From Deinococcus sp. AJ005 (lineage in GTDB: Bacteria > Deinococcota > Deinococci > Deinococcales > Deinococcaceae), in the NCBI RefSeq assembly GCF_009017495.1, contig NZ_CP044990.1, positions 1,941,001 to 2,005,000 of the forward strand: a DNA stretch of 64,000 nucleotides, read 5' to 3'. How positions within the stretch are numbered: position 1 is the stretch's first letter; every line of letters starts with the position of its first letter. A program made the position numbers and the translations under genes. The notes under the pieces were generated by a model. It had not been told where the DNA came from. It was given only the letters and a program-made list of their open reading frames with translations, and did no database searches. Of this stretch, positions 33,243-42,674 are shown in pieces.

Positions 33243-34538
33243 TTAAGCAGTCTGGCCTAGGGAATGCGGGGCCAGAGCAAGGGGGAGCAGAGCAAGTGGG
33301 AACACTAGCACGAACTCCGCGCCGCCCCCCGGATGGTTGCGGGCCGTGATGACGCCGCCCTGCGCCTCGGTCAGCGCGCGGGCAATCGCCAGACCCAGAC
33401 CGCTGCTGGCGCGTCCACCGGGATCACGGGTGCGGCTGGCATCGGCGCGGTAAAAGCGCTCGAAGGCGCGCGACAGGTCATCGGGCCGAAAACCGGGGCC
33501 GTGATCGCGGACGGTCAGCACCGTTGCGGTTCCGTCCAGGTGAGCCGACAGCTCCACCGGGCCAGGGGCGGCGTAACGCAGGGCATTGTCCAGAATGTTC
33601 TGGAGGGTCTGGCGCAAGCGGTCCGGGTCAGCCACGAGCGGAACGGCAGCGGGCGCATCCACGCTGAGTCGTACGCCCGCCTCTGCCGCACGCAGGGCGT
33701 AGGCGTCGGCCAGGGCACGCAGAACCTCTCCCCCGTCCAGCGCTGTGGGTGACAGGCTGATCGCGCCGCTCTCGGCCAGCGACAGCAGACGCAGATCGGT
33801 CACCAGACGGGCCAGCAGCAGCACCTCGCCGTGTAGCCGGACTAGGGCCGCCGCGTCGGTGGGCTGCACACCGTCCTGCATGGCCTCGATCTCGGAGCGC
33901 AGCACAGCCAGCGGTGTTCGCAGATCGTGGGCAATATCGGCCATCAGCCCACGCCGCCACGCTTCCTGACGGGCCAGGGCGGTGGTCAGCTCATTGAACG
34001 CGCCCGTCAGGTCACGCAGTTCGTCCTTTCTGCGGGGCAGCGGCAATTGCACGTCGCGCGCTCCAGCTTGCAGGCGGCCCGCTCCGTCCACCAGCCGGGC
34101 CAGCGGACGCGTCAGTTGCCGCGTGACCAGTCCGGCCACGATTACCGCCAGCAGCGCACTGAACAGCGCCGAACGCACCGCGCTGCCGATGATCTGCCGC
34201 CCGGCGTCGCGCGCCAACTGCTGCTGGGGGGTCAGGACAGCGGACGGGTCAGCATCCCAGCCACCGTCCCGCAACGAACCGAGATTCAGTTCGGGATTGA
34301 GCTGCTCGATCACCCGGAACGCCGAATTGACCGTGCCGAACGACGTGATGACCACTGCCAGCACCGCCACCAACGCGAACATACGGGTCAGGCGGGCGCG
34401 CAGACCAGTGCGGCGTCTGGAACGCTTTTGACGCTTCCAGCGTTGTGGTGGACGGCCTCTGAACTTGTCCCCAAACGTGTCCCCAGATTCAGACTGAGTT
34501 TTGATCGTCTCCTTCACGCGGCTGCTTCTTTCATGCAT
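33243..34538 (-). CDS. Sensor histidine kinase
   Basis: A 431-residue kinase. Two membrane helices (MFALVAVLAVVITSFGTV and AVRSALFSALLAVIVAGLV) flank a short sensor region. HAMP residues follow, then the phosphorylated histidine in DIAHDLRTPLAVLRSE, the N-box LQNILDNALRYA, G1 DHGPGFRPDD and G2 SSGLGLAIARALTEAQGG. It overlaps the response regulator by 8 nt, so they form one two-component system; a SHOCT-domain gene is next upstream. The signal is unknown. Confidence 0.92.
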   Translation of the reverse strand: MHERSSRVKETIKTQSESGDTFGDKFRGRPPQRWKRQKRSRRRTGLRARLTRMFALVAVLAVVITSFGTVNSAFRVIEQLNPELNLGSLRDGGWDADPSAVLTPQQQLARDAGRQIIGSAVRSALFSALLAVIVAGLVTRQLTRPLARLVDGAGRLQAGARDVQLPLPRRKDELRDLTGAFNELTTALARQEAWRRGLMADIAHDLRTPLAVLRSEIEAMQDGVQPTDAAALVRLHGEVLLLARLVTDLRLLSLAESGAISLSPTALDGGEVLRALADAYALRAAEAGVRLSVDAPAAVPLVADPDRLRQTLQNILDNALRYAAPGPVELSAHLDGTATVLTVRDHGPGFRPDDLSRAFERFYRADASRTRDPGGRASSGLGLAIARALTEAQGGVITARNHPGGGAEFVLVFPLALLPLALAPHSLGQTA

Positions 34539-35223
34539 CGGCGCGCAGACGGTAGCCCACGCCGCGCACGGTATCCAGCAGCCCCTCGCGCACGCCCAGC
34601 TTGCGGCGCAGATTCTTGACGTGGGCGTCCACCGCGCGCTCGTCGGTACCGCGTTCCAGGCCGCCCAGCGCAGACAGCAGTTCGGCGCGGTTGCGGACCA
34701 CCCCCGGCTCGCGGGCCAGCGCCGCCAGCAGGCGAACTTCGGCCACCGTCACGTCCAGCGGTTGACCGTCCAGCCGGACTTCAAACGCCGCCGTATCCAC
34801 GCTGAGTGGCCCGACGTGGTACAGGGTTTGCACACCAAAGCCTCCGACAGAGCTGGCTTCGCCCCCAGCACGGCGCAACACCGCCTTCACGCGGGCCACC
34901 ACCTCACGCGGGCTGTAGGGCTTGACCACGTAATCGTCCGCGCCGATGCCCAGGCCCACCAGTCGGTCCACCTCCTCATCGCGGGCGGTGAGCATGATGA
35001 TCGGCAGGGCCGACTCGGCACGCACCCGGCGGGCCACCTCCAGACCGTCCAGACCGGGCAGCATCAGGTCCAGCAGCATCAGGGCGGGCCGGGCCGCACG
35101 CCACAGCTCCAGCGCACGCGGGCCGGTCATGGCGCGTTCAGTGGCGTAGCCCTCGCGGCGCAGATACTCTTCCAGAATGTCGCCCAGCCGGGCCTCGTCT
35201 TCCACGATCAGGATGGTGGTCAT
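34531..35223 (-). CDS. OmpR-family response regulator
   Basis: A 230-residue regulator. Receiver: acidic pair in ILIVEDEARLGDIL, phospho-acceptor in ALMLLDLMLPGLDGLEVA, and lysine in YVVKPYSPREVVARV. The C-terminal winged helix is DVTVAEVRLLAALAREPG through VDAHVKNLRRKLG and VRGVGYRLRA. AAAGGAGG precedes the ATG. Partner of the overlapping kinase. Confidence 0.93.
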   Translation of the reverse strand: MTTILIVEDEARLGDILEEYLRREGYATERAMTGPRALELWRAARPALMLLDLMLPGLDGLEVARRVRAESALPIIMLTARDEEVDRLVGLGIGADDYVVKPYSPREVVARVKAVLRRAGGEASSVGGFGVQTLYHVGPLSVDTAAFEVRLDGQPLDVTVAEVRLLAALAREPGVVRNRAELLSALGGLERGTDERAVDAHVKNLRRKLGVREGLLDTVRGVGYRLRADA

Positions 35224-35427
35224 GCGCGTGCGGCCTCCTTTGGCTGGGTTCTATTGTGAAGGGTGGGAAAGCGGAGAGAGAAATGGGACGCTCCCACGAA
35301 AACCCCTCAGTCTGCATCGCAGTCGGCTCTCCTCAAAGGGAGCCAAGAAGCGCCAGAAACGTTGTCTGGGTGGCAATTCAAAGCTTGCCTTCCAAGAGGG
35401 CAAGAGCGCAAACCTTCGCCCCCACCA

Positions 35428-35460
35428 GAAAAGGCGGCAGAAGGTTAACCCCTCGCCGCC
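35428..35460 (-). terminator. Terminator of the SHOCT-protein gene
   Basis: GGCGGC (35433-35438) pairs with GCCGCC (35455-35460); TTTT follows on the minus strand. The rest of the gap to 35224 shows no gene. Confidence 0.55.
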
Positions 35461-35472
35461 TCTGGCTGTGAA

Positions 35473-35976
35473 TCAGAGCTTCAGACCGTCGTTGCCGGAA
35501 TCAGTCTTCGTTGCGGGCTTGCTCAAATCTGGCCCTCTGCTCTCGCCCTCGCCGCCCAGATTCCGGCGCAGATTCTCGTACTCGTCGGCGTTGATCTCGC
35601 CCTTCGCATACCGTTCGCGGGCAATGCCCAGCGCGCCGTCGCTGAAGAACTTCTCGCGGCCCCGGCGGAACATGTCGCGCATGTCCTCACGCGGGTCCTC
35701 GCGCAGGTTCCAGTCGTCCTGCTGGGGCGGGGTGGGTACCGGGCCACCGGCCATGTTTAGGCGCTGCATGTGCTGCCTTTTGGCCCAGCGGCGGCGCTTG
35801 CCACGCGCCCGCAGGAAAACGAGGCCGCCGATCAGCAGCAGCGGAAACAGAAAGCCGGGGCCGCCGTGATCGTGGTAGCCGTAGCCGGGGCCATAGCCTG
35901 GACCGTACCCGGCGGGGCTTTGAATCATGGGGGTGTAGGCGGTTTGTGGTGCGGGGTTGTTGATGATGACGTCCAT
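35473..35976 (-). CDS. SHOCT-domain membrane protein with a Tyr/Gly/Pro-rich N-terminus
   Basis: A 167-residue protein. The N-terminus holds GYGPGYGPGYGYHDHGGPG, then a membrane helix (FLFPLLLIGGLVFL) with a basic stop signal (RARGKRRRWAKR). Residues ~113-142 (LGIARERYAKGEINADEYEN) are a SHOCT domain, a short oligomerisation-type motif at protein ends. GGAG precedes the ATG. It lies upstream of the two-component system in the same direction but 249 bp away. Confidence 0.75.
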   Translation of the reverse strand: MDVIINNPAPQTAYTPMIQSPAGYGPGYGPGYGYHDHGGPGFLFPLLLIGGLVFLRARGKRRRWAKRQHMQRLNMAGGPVPTPPQQDDWNLREDPREDMRDMFRRGREKFFSDGALGIARERYAKGEINADEYENLRRNLGGEGESRGPDLSKPATKTDSGNDGLKL

Positions 35977-36144
35977 TTGTGGCTCTCCTGTAGGTGTGCT
36001 GTCGTTCTGAGTTGGCGGGCTGCGCGGTGCATCCCGTTCCTTGAAACAGAAGGTAAGTCCGGGTGCATGAAGCGCGCGGGGAGGGAATGTGAACGCTGTG
36101 TGAACAGTCCACGCCCCTCCCCTCCTTCATTCATTCCTTTAATG

Positions 36145-36173
36145 TTGAACCGTTCGGAGAACTGGTGTAAACT
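36145..36173 (+). promoter_or_regulatory. wrbA promoter (leaderless)
   Basis: TTGAAC (36145-36150), a 17-nt spacer, TAAACT (36168-36173), then 6 nt to ATG 36180. It is the cleanest sigma-A-type leaderless promoter in the window. Confidence 0.8.
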
Positions 36174-36179
36174 CGCAGC

Positions 36180-36800
36180 ATGACAAACCCAAGCGGAACA
36201 GAATCCAAAGCAGTCAAACTGGCGATCATCTACTACAGCACCTACGGCACCAACCATGCGATGGCGAACGAGGCCGCCGGGGCTGCCCGCGCCGCCGGGG
36301 CCGAGGTGCGCGTGCTGAAGGCGCAGGAAACCGCTCCACAAGCGGTCATTGACACCCAAGACGCCTGGAAGGCCCAGCAGGAACGTAGCGCCGACGTGGC
36401 AGTCGCCTCTCCCGACGATCTGGAATGGGCCAACGCCATCCTGATCAGCTCGCCCACCCGATTCGGCGGGGCGGCCAGCCAGATCCGCGCCTTTATCGAC
36501 ACGCTGGGCGGGTTGTGGGGAACCGGCAAGCTGGCCGACAAGACCTTCAGCGCCATGACCAGCGCCCAGAACCCCAACGGCGGCCAGGAAACCACCTTGC
36601 AGACGCTGTACATCACGGCAATGCACTGGGGCGCGATCCTGGTGCCGCCTGGTTACACCGATCCGGTGATCTTCGCCTCGGGCGGCAACCCCTACGGCGC
36701 AAGTGTGTCGGCCACGGGCGAGGGCCTGAGCAACGCCGACAAGGCCAGCATCCGCCATCAGGCGCGGCGGCAGGTAGAAGTGACGGCGAAACTGCAATAG
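36180..36800 (+). CDS. wrbA: NAD(P)H:quinone oxidoreductase WrbA
   Basis: A 206-residue flavodoxin-like protein. The FMN phosphate loop is [18 protein letters not shown] and the second FMN contact is [16 protein letters not shown]. WrbA reduces quinones by two electrons and so avoids semiquinone radicals. Length fits the family (about 200). Translation starts at the first base or so of the mRNA. Confidence 0.94.
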   Translation: MTNPSGTESKAVKLAIIYYSTYGTNHAMANEAAGAARAAGAEVRVLKAQETAPQAVIDTQDAWKAQQERSADVAVASPDDLEWANAILISSPTRFGGAASQIRAFIDTLGGLWGTGKLADKTFSAMTSAQNPNGGQETTLQTLYITAMHWGAILVPPGYTDPVIFASGGNPYGASVSATGEGLSNADKASIRHQARRQVEVTAKLQ

Positions 36801-36835
36801 CGCCAGACACGGGAAAACGACAATATAAGGAGAAC

Positions 36836-36881
36836 TGAACTCCTGCCAGCACGGTTTAGACCTGAAGCTGGCAGGAGTTCA
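36836..36881. terminator. 15-bp perfect stem-loop between wrbA and cobS, without a T-run
   Basis: TGAACTCCTGCCAGC (36836-36850) pairs perfectly with GCTGGCAGGAGTTCA (36867-36881) around a 16-nt loop. Neither strand has a T-run after the stem. It may end wrbA transcripts in a non-canonical way or stabilise the 3' end. Confidence 0.5.
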
Positions 36882-36912
36882 ATGTTGCACCGATCACCAC
36901 AGGCAGACGCGC

Positions 36913-36925
36913 TAGCCTGAACGTT
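36913..36925 (+). promoter_or_regulatory. Leaderless -10 box before the cobS leader peptide
   Basis: TAGCCT (36913-36918) followed by 7 nt and ATG 36926. Confidence 0.45.
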
Positions 36926-36970
36926 ATGCAATCCGGTTTTCCACGCGGAATGGGGCGGTGGTCAGGGTGA
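36926..36970 (+). CDS. 14-residue leader peptide coupled to cobS
   Basis: ATG 36926 starts a frame [14 protein letters not shown] that ends in TGA at 36968-36970. That stop overlaps GTG 36967 of cobS as GTGA. With a leaderless -10 in front, the ribosome would enter here and reinitiate at cobS. The peptide itself has no regulatory amino-acid run. Confidence 0.4.
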   Translation: MQSGFPRGMGRWSG

Positions 36971-37701
36971 GAGAACGCGGTCTATTCTCCCAGTTGCGCG
37001 CCGCCCATCTAGCCCTGACCTTTCTGACCATCCTGCCGCTGCCGCACATTCAAGAAGTGCGGGACGGCGACTTTGCTCGGGCCAGTGCGTACTACCCGCT
37101 GGCGGGCTACGCGGTGGGCGGGTTGGTATCGCTGCTGCTGTGGCTGGAGCTGCCGTTGCCCGGTGGCGTGGTGGCCGCGCTGGCGGTGGGCGCGTGGCTG
37201 GCGATCACCGGGATGCTGCACTTTGATGGGCTGGTGGACAGCGCCGACGCCCTGTTCGCGGTCAAGACTCCGGCCCAGCGTCTGGAAATCCTACGTGACC
37301 TGCATGTGGGGGCCTTTGGGCTGGCAGTGGGCGTGCTGGCCTTACTGACGCTGTGGAGCCTGCTGGCCGCGCCTATCCCGTGGTACGCGCCACTAGTGGC
37401 CGCTGTCTCTGCACGTACTTTGCTTCTGCTGCCCATGAATCTGTACCCGGCGGCCCGTCAGGAATCCCTGGGCGCACGCTCGCGCGAGGGGCGCTGGGGC
37501 GTGGCGCTGTTTCTGGCCGCGCCCACGCTGCTATTTCCCGGAGCGTGGATCGCGTGGGTTGCGGCATTGGCGGCCTGTCTAGGGGTGGCCGCCTTCAGTG
37601 CGCGGCGGCTGGGCGGCGGCCTCAGCGGGGACATCTACGGCATGATCGTGGTCACGGCGGAACTGGCCGCGCTGTGTGCCTTTGCCTGGGGCAGAGGGTG
37701 A
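36967..37701 (+). CDS. cobS: Adenosylcobinamide-GDP ribazoletransferase (cobalamin synthase)
   Basis: A 244-residue multi-pass membrane enzyme that joins adenosylcobinamide-GDP and alpha-ribazole to form adenosylcobalamin (phosphate). The family motif with metal-binding aspartates is [17 protein letters not shown], after [12 protein letters not shown] at the N-terminus. GTG 36967 is preferred over GTG 36958 because of the GTGA overlap with the leader frame. It lies before the cobalamin riboswitch and so escapes that control. The next gene starts inside its stop codon. Confidence 0.9.
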   Translation: MRERGLFSQLRAAHLALTFLTILPLPHIQEVRDGDFARASAYYPLAGYAVGGLVSLLLWLELPLPGGVVAALAVGAWLAITGMLHFDGLVDSADALFAVKTPAQRLEILRDLHVGAFGLAVGVLALLTLWSLLAAPIPWYAPLVAAVSARTLLLLPMNLYPAARQESLGARSREGRWGVALFLAAPTLLFPGAWIAWVAALAACLGVAAFSARRLGGGLSGDIYGMIVVTAELAALCAFAWGRG

Positions 37702-38273
37702 CCCTCACGCTGTATCTGGTGCGCCATGCAGCCACCGCACCGAACGCCCAGCGCCGCTACCCGCACGCGGACGAGGACGCGCCGCTCTCGCCAGAGGGCC
37801 GCGCAGTCGCTGCCGGGTTGAAATTGCCACTACACGCTACCGCCCACGCTTCGCCCAGTCTGAGAACCAGAGAAACGGCAGAATTGGCCGGATTTTCCCA
37901 TGTCATCGCGGCTCCTGCACTTGCCGAAGCGGCGTTTGGCGTGATAGCCGGGCAGACCTGGGCCGAATTGGAGGCGCAATTTGGCGACACACCACGCGGC
38001 TGGATTGACGGACTGAGTGATCCTGAAGGCGAGACTGGCCCGCCAGGAGGCGAAACGGGCCGCGCCTTCCACGCCCGCATTCAGAACTGGCTGACCCAAC
38101 TCCCGCAAGACGGCGACGTGATCGCCTTCACCCACGCCGGGCCGCTGCTGGCCGCGCTACGCCTGTGCGTGGGCCTTCGCGCTGCCGAGATCGCACCGGG
38201 CGGGGTGGCGGTTCTCCGGCGGGCGGAAGGGCACTGGTGGCTGCGGGAATTGCGGCAGCCACGGGGCAACTGA
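37698..38273 (+). CDS. Histidine phosphatase, probable alpha-ribazole phosphatase
   Basis: A 191-residue phosphoglycerate-mutase-like phosphatase. The catalytic histidine is in [18 protein letters not shown], the arginine in [16 protein letters not shown], and the second histidine in [15 protein letters not shown]. Its GTG overlaps the cobS stop (GTGA). Next to cobS it most likely removes the phosphate from alpha-ribazole phosphate or cobalamin phosphate (CobC of enteric bacteria); this is inferred from context. Confidence 0.85.
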   Translation: MTLTLYLVRHAATAPNAQRRYPHADEDAPLSPEGRAVAAGLKLPLHATAHASPSLRTRETAELAGFSHVIAAPALAEAAFGVIAGQTWAELEAQFGDTPRGWIDGLSDPEGETGPPGGETGRAFHARIQNWLTQLPQDGDVIAFTHAGPLLAALRLCVGLRAAEIAPGGVAVLRRAEGHWWLRELRQPRGN

Positions 38274-38310
38274 AGACAAGGCAACCCCGCCTCTTCACCG
38301 TCCCGCTCTG

Positions 38311-38412
38311 CTAACCTGCGCGCACCTGAGGAAGGGGAAGTCCGGTGAGATTCCGGCGCTGTCGCGCAACGGTATGCCACAAGCTGTGGTGAAGCCCGAA
38401 TGCCTCTCAGGG
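38311..38412 (+). promoter_or_regulatory. Cobalamin riboswitch aptamer
   Basis: The conserved core is seen as GGGGAAGTCCGGTGAGATTC (38334-38353) and GTCGCGCAACGGTATGCCAC (38361-38380). CCTGAG (38325-38330) pairs with CTCAGG (38406-38411) to close the structure. TAACCT at 38312-38317 could be the -10. It precedes btuF and, through it, the overlapping cob genes. Confidence 0.9.
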
Positions 38413-38501
38413 ACACTGACTGTTGTTTAAGTCAGCACCTCTCGCCGTCAGAGGGCCGCATTCCGAGTGCCGAATTTCCCGTGGCCTGCCCACGCGCGCT
38501 T

Positions 38502-38537
38502 CCGCTCTGGCCCCCGGCTGGAGCGGGCTTTTTCTTT
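38502..38537 (+). terminator. Riboswitch-controlled intrinsic terminator
   Basis: CCGCTCTGGCC (38502-38512) pairs with GGCTGGAGCGG (38516-38526), followed by GCTTTTTCTTT. It lies between the aptamer and btuF, so ligand binding probably favours premature termination. I did not resolve a unique antiterminator. Confidence 0.85.
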
Positions 38538-38586
38538 GCTGCGTCGCCCGCTTCCGCTGCCACACTTACGCCAGCCGGAGTTTCAC

Positions 38587-39456
38587 ATGCGCCAGTTCAT
38601 TGTTCTGTCCACCCTTGTCCTGCTATCCAGCGCCGCCGCCACCGCCTACCCCCTGACCGTCACCGACGATCTGGGCCGTAAGGTCACGCTGAACAGCGAG
38701 CCGAAACGGATTATCGCCATGTTGCCCAGCCACACCGAGACGCTGATCGCCATCGGCGCAGGCGACAAGCTGATCGCCATTGACGTGTACAGCAATTACC
38801 CGAAGGCCATCACCGACAAACTGCCAAAGGTGGGGAGCGGTTTCCAGCCTGATCTGGAAGCCATCGTGGCCCTCAAGCCCGATCTGGTGCTGGCCGACGA
38901 GTCCTCCGGCTCACGCCTGACCGAGAAGCTAGCGGCGGCAGGTCTGACCGTGTACGGCGGCACTGCCCAGACCTACAACGAGGTCTTTGAAAAAATTGCC
39001 GTGCTGGGCAAGATGACCAACCGCGAGACGGGCGCACTGAACCTGATTACCAGCATGCGAACCGAGCTGAACACCCTCCAGGCCAGCGTGGCGAAGCTGC
39101 CCAGAGTCAGCACCTACTACGAGATTGATCCCACGCCGTACAGCGTCGGCCCCAACTCGTTTATCGGGGCGTTGATCAGTCGGGCCGGGGGGCAAACCAT
39201 CGTGCCCGCCGCGCTGGGCGACTTTCCCAAGCTTGACCCCGAACTGATCGTGAAGGCCAATCCGCAGATCATGATCGGTCTGACCCCGGCGGAAGCGGCC
39301 AAACGTCCGGGCTGGGCAAACTTGAAAGCGGTGCAGAGCGGCAAAATTTTTAACCCCACCCCCGAGGAAGGTGACGCCATCTCGCGCCCTGGCCCGCGCC
39401 TGCCCGCCGCCCTGCGCGCCCTGATCAAGTACATCCACCCCGAGGCCCTGAAGTGA
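38587..39456 (+). CDS. btuF: Vitamin B12 ABC transporter substrate-binding protein BtuF
   Basis: A 289-residue class III binding protein with signal peptide [20 protein letters not shown]. Motifs are [33 protein letters not shown] and [13 protein letters not shown]. Control by the riboswitch points to cobalamin or cobinamide as ligand. No btuC or btuD follows, so the permease and ATPase must be encoded elsewhere. ATG 38587 has GGAG upstream and starts the signal peptide. Confidence 0.88.
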   Translation: MRQFIVLSTLVLLSSAAATAYPLTVTDDLGRKVTLNSEPKRIIAMLPSHTETLIAIGAGDKLIAIDVYSNYPKAITDKLPKVGSGFQPDLEAIVALKPDLVLADESSGSRLTEKLAAAGLTVYGGTAQTYNEVFEKIAVLGKMTNRETGALNLITSMRTELNTLQASVAKLPRVSTYYEIDPTPYSVGPNSFIGALISRAGGQTIVPAALGDFPKLDPELIVKANPQIMIGLTPAEAAKRPGWANLKAVQSGKIFNPTPEEGDAISRPGPRLPAALRALIKYIHPEALK

Positions 39457-40073
39457 CCGACATGGACAGGGCCACCGCCGCCCGCCGCGAGGCCGCCATG
39501 CGCGAGTTGCAGGCGGACCGCGACAACTATAAAAAGGCCGAGGGGATTACCAAGGGGCGGCGCGGTCTGCTGATCGTCAACACTGGCAACGGCAAGGGCA
39601 AGACCACCGCCGCACTGGGCCTGATGATGCGGGCGCACGGGCGCGGGCTGACCACACGGATGTTCCAGTTTCTCAAGCACGAGAACGCCAAATTTGGCGA
39701 ACACCGCACGATGGACGCGCTGGGCCTGCCCTACGAGGGCCTGGGCGACGGCTTTACATGGCGTTCGCGCGATCTGGACAACTCGGCGGAGATGGCCGCG
39801 CACGGCTGGGCACTGGCACGGGCCGCGATTGAGGCGGGCGAACACGATCTAATCGTGCTGGACGAGTTCACCTATCCCCTCAAATTCGGCTGGGTGCCCT
39901 GGCCGGAGGTGGAAGCCGTGCTGAAAGCCCGCGATCCCAGGATGCACATCGTCATCACCGGACGCGACGCCCTGCCCGAACTGGTGGAACTGGCCGATAC
40001 CGTGAGCGAGATCAATCCCGTCAAGCACGCCTATGCGGCGGGCATCGGGGCGCAAACCGGGATTGAGTATTGA
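39453..40073 (+). CDS. cobO: Cob(I)yrinic acid a,c-diamide adenosyltransferase
   Basis: A 206-residue CobA/CobO-type enzyme that moves the adenosyl group of ATP to cobalt of corrinoids. The unusual P-loop is [19 protein letters not shown], with [18 protein letters not shown] after it. GTG 39453 overlaps the btuF stop as GTGA; ATG 39462 is an alternative start. The corrinoid cluster resumes after the toxin-antitoxin pair. Confidence 0.93.
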   Translation: MTDMDRATAARREAAMRELQADRDNYKKAEGITKGRRGLLIVNTGNGKGKTTAALGLMMRAHGRGLTTRMFQFLKHENAKFGEHRTMDALGLPYEGLGDGFTWRSRDLDNSAEMAAHGWALARAAIEAGEHDLIVLDEFTYPLKFGWVPWPEVEAVLKARDPRMHIVITGRDALPELVELADTVSEINPVKHAYAAGIGAQTGIEY

Positions 40074-40110
40074 GGGCGGCGGCGTTGACCCGCTGGCCTC
40101 TGGACTGGAC

Positions 40111-40122
40111 TAGACTTGGTCC
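40111..40122 (+). promoter_or_regulatory. Leaderless -10 box of the antitoxin gene
   Basis: TAGACT (40111-40116), then 6 nt to ATG 40123. A TTGACC lies at 40085-40090, but at a long spacing of 20 nt. Confidence 0.45.
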
Positions 40123-40365
40123 ATGCCTGAAGTCGTCAATATCCATGCTGCAAAGACCCAGCTTTCGCGTCTGGTGGAGCGCGCCCACTTGGGCGAGGAA
40201 ATTATTCTTGCCAAGGCGGGTAAGCCTTACGCGCGGCTGGTGCCACTGGCCCCGGCCAGAACACGCGAGTTCGGCTTTCTGGCCGGGACAGTGGAACTGG
40301 GCGAGAACTTTGAGGACGAGGCCATGCGGCCCCTCAACGCCGAGGAACTGGCGGACTGGGAGTGA
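40123..40365 (+). CDS. Phd/YefM-type antitoxin
   Basis: An 80-residue antitoxin. VNIHAAKTQLSRLVERAHLG followed by EEIILAKAGKPYARLVPL is the Phd/YefM DNA-binding fold; the C-terminus (FEDEAMRPLNAEELADWE) is the acidic toxin-binding tail. It overlaps the toxin start by 4 nt (GTGA). It has its own leaderless promoter and probably represses it. Confidence 0.88.
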   Translation: MPEVVNIHAAKTQLSRLVERAHLGEEIILAKAGKPYARLVPLAPARTREFGFLAGTVELGENFEDEAMRPLNAEELADWE

Positions 40366-40751
40366 GGCTGCTGCTGGATACTCACATTCTGCTGTGGATC
40401 ACGCTCAAGCCCGAACTCATTCCCTCCTCTCTTCAGGTACAGCTCAGCGACTCGCAGAATCAGATGGTTCTGAGCGCTGTAAATGCCTGGGAAATGTCCA
40501 TCAAACATGCGCTGGGACGCCTGCCCGAAGCCGCCCCCCTGCTGGCCGACTTTCCCGCCGTTGCCGCCCGGCTGGGGGCCGACATGCTGGACATCTCGCC
40601 CGCGCACGCCATCCGCGCGGGGGCGCTGGAGTGGACGCACCGCGATCCCTTCGACCGGATGCTGGTGGCACAGGCGCTAGAAGATGGATTGCGGCTGGTC
40701 ACGCTGGACGCGCACATCACCGGGTTTGCTCAAGCTCCAATCCTGCGTTAA
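40362..40751 (+). CDS. PIN-domain toxin (VapC family)
   Basis: A 129-residue PIN nuclease. Acidic metal ligands are visible in LLLDTHILLWI (Asp6), SAVNAWEMSIKHALGR (Glu), HRDPFDRMLVAQA (Asp) and LVTLDAHI (Asp). VapC toxins cleave RNA and are held inactive by the cognate antitoxin. The pair interrupts the cobalamin cluster between cobO and cbiB. GTG start at 40362. Confidence 0.88.
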   Translation: MRLLLDTHILLWITLKPELIPSSLQVQLSDSQNQMVLSAVNAWEMSIKHALGRLPEAAPLLADFPAVAARLGADMLDISPAHAIRAGALEWTHRDPFDRMLVAQALEDGLRLVTLDAHITGFAQAPILR

Positions 40752-40764
40752 TCGCGGCTGAAGC

Positions 40765-41670
40765 GTGAGCAGCAGGCAAAAATCCATGCTGCTAGCCCTC
40801 GCCCTTGATTTGCTGGGCGAGCCACCCGCGCCATTTCATCCGGTGGTCTGGATGGGGAATTATCTAAAAGCGGCGCGGAGGTGTTGGAGGGCAGAAACGC
40901 CTGATGAGCAACTGCGCGAAGGGGCTGGATGGTGGGCGCTGGGCGCAGTGGCCTCGGCGGGAGTCGGGGAATTGGCACAACGTCTACCGGGCGGCTGGGT
41001 GACACAGGGCATCCTCCTGAAGCTGTTGCTGGCGCGGCGGGCGCTGTTCGCGGCGGTGGATGAAGTTCATGCCGCCCTAATTGCGGGCGATCTGCCAGAA
41101 GCAAGACGACTCCTCTCCTGGCATCTGATCAGCCGGGAGACATCCGAATTGACGGCGTCCGAGGTGGCGGGCGCGGCCATAGAAAGTCTGGCGGAAAACC
41201 TGTCGGACAGCGTGGTTGCGCCGCTGCTGTGCTTTCGCATGGGCGGGTTGCCGCTGGCCGCGATTTATCGCTATGCCAACACCGCCGACGCCATGTGGGG
41301 CTACCGCACCCCGGAGCTGGAATACGCCGGAAAGGTAGCTGCCCACGCCGACGACATCCTGAATTTGGCCCCGGCCCGCCTGACCGCGCTGTGTACTTTG
41401 CTGGCCTCTGGTGGGCGCGGCCTGGGCGTGTGGGCGCGTGACCGCCGCAACACCACCAGTCCCAATGCCGGACATCCCATGAGCGCCTTCGCCGGAGCGC
41501 TGGGCGTCCGGCTGGACAAGCGCGGCGTGTACGTCCTCAATGCTGGGGGGCGCGTGACAGAAGCGGCAGACCTGCCCCGCGCCCTGAAGCTGGCCCGCCG
41601 AACCTTTGCGCTGGCGACGCTCTTTTTGCTGCTGCCCTGGAAGCTGTCACTCTGGAGGAACGATGCCTGA
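40765..41670 (+). CDS. cbiB: Adenosylcobinamide-phosphate synthase (CbiB/CobD)
   Basis: A 301-residue membrane enzyme that attaches the aminopropanol (phosphate) arm to cobyric acid. Family motifs are [20 protein letters not shown] at the N-terminus, [18 protein letters not shown], and [22 protein letters not shown] 40765 is the start that keeps the DLLGEPP motif near the N-terminus. It lies 13 nt after the toxin gene and overlaps the next gene. Confidence 0.9.
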   Translation: MSSRQKSMLLALALDLLGEPPAPFHPVVWMGNYLKAARRCWRAETPDEQLREGAGWWALGAVASAGVGELAQRLPGGWVTQGILLKLLLARRALFAAVDEVHAALIAGDLPEARRLLSWHLISRETSELTASEVAGAAIESLAENLSDSVVAPLLCFRMGGLPLAAIYRYANTADAMWGYRTPELEYAGKVAAHADDILNLAPARLTALCTLLASGGRGLGVWARDRRNTTSPNAGHPMSAFAGALGVRLDKRGVYVLNAGGRVTEAADLPRALKLARRTFALATLFLLLPWKLSLWRNDA

Positions 41671-42674
41671 GCTGCCGCCCCTGCTGCCCCGCATCCCTCA
41701 CGGTGGACCCACTTCCGCAGCCTTCACAGGTCTGGATTTCAGCGTGAATGCCGATCCTTACGGCCCCAATCCGGCGCTGGTGCAGGCACTGCGGGAAGCC
41801 GATCACGCCCATTATCCAGACCCGACTTACCGCGCGGTGCGTGAGCGACTGGCCGACTGGCATGGCGTCTCCCCTTCAGAAGTCGCGCTGGCGGTGGGCG
41901 CGTCCGATCTGCTGCACCGCATCGTCCGGGCATTTCTACCGACTGGTGGCACTCTGCTCAGCGTTCGCGCTCCTTTCGGAGAACTGGCCCGCGCCGCCGC
42001 GTTGAACCGGGCAGAAGTGAGTGTCACCACACCCGAAACCATCCTCAACAAGATTCAGCCCGGCGTATCGCTGGTCTATATCGGCCATCCGCACAACCCC
42101 ACTGGTCACCGACATTCAGAACAGCAGTTGCAAGCCCTCGCCGCCGCCTGTCAGTCTGCCGATGCCCTGCTGATCGTGGACGAGGCGTATGCGCCGTTTC
42201 TGCCCACATCCAGCGTCCCGCGCACCGCGTCCGTGATTCGCCTGCTATCGCCCGGCAAGGCACATGGGCTGGTGGGCGCACGTCCCGCCTACGCTCTGGG
42301 CGCGCCGGAAGTTGTTGCCCGGCTGGACAACCTCGCACCCGCGTGGCATGTCCCGGCGGGAACGGCGGTAGTCCTGGCCGCATTGCCGGAAGCTGGAGAC
42401 TTTCTGGAGCAAACCCTGCCGCGCGTGCGACAGGAAGCGGAGGCACTGGCAACTGCCTTGCGCTTTCTCGGCCCAGTAGAGCGTCACGGCACGCCATACA
42501 TGGTGCTGGAAGTGGGAAATGCGGCAGCCGTGGCAGCAGGGTTACTGAACCTCCGCATTCGGGTGCGCGATTGCGCCAGCTACGGCCTGCCTGACCGCAT
42601 CCGCATTTCCACCCGCAGACCGCAGGAGAATGTGCGGCTCATCCAAGCGCTCAAAGCTGTTCTGGAGGACGTTT

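Noticed and set aside
36958..36966. GTG 36958 as the cobS start
   Set aside because: GTG 36967 overlaps the leader-frame stop as GTGA and gives the same conserved protein; the extra three codons add nothing.
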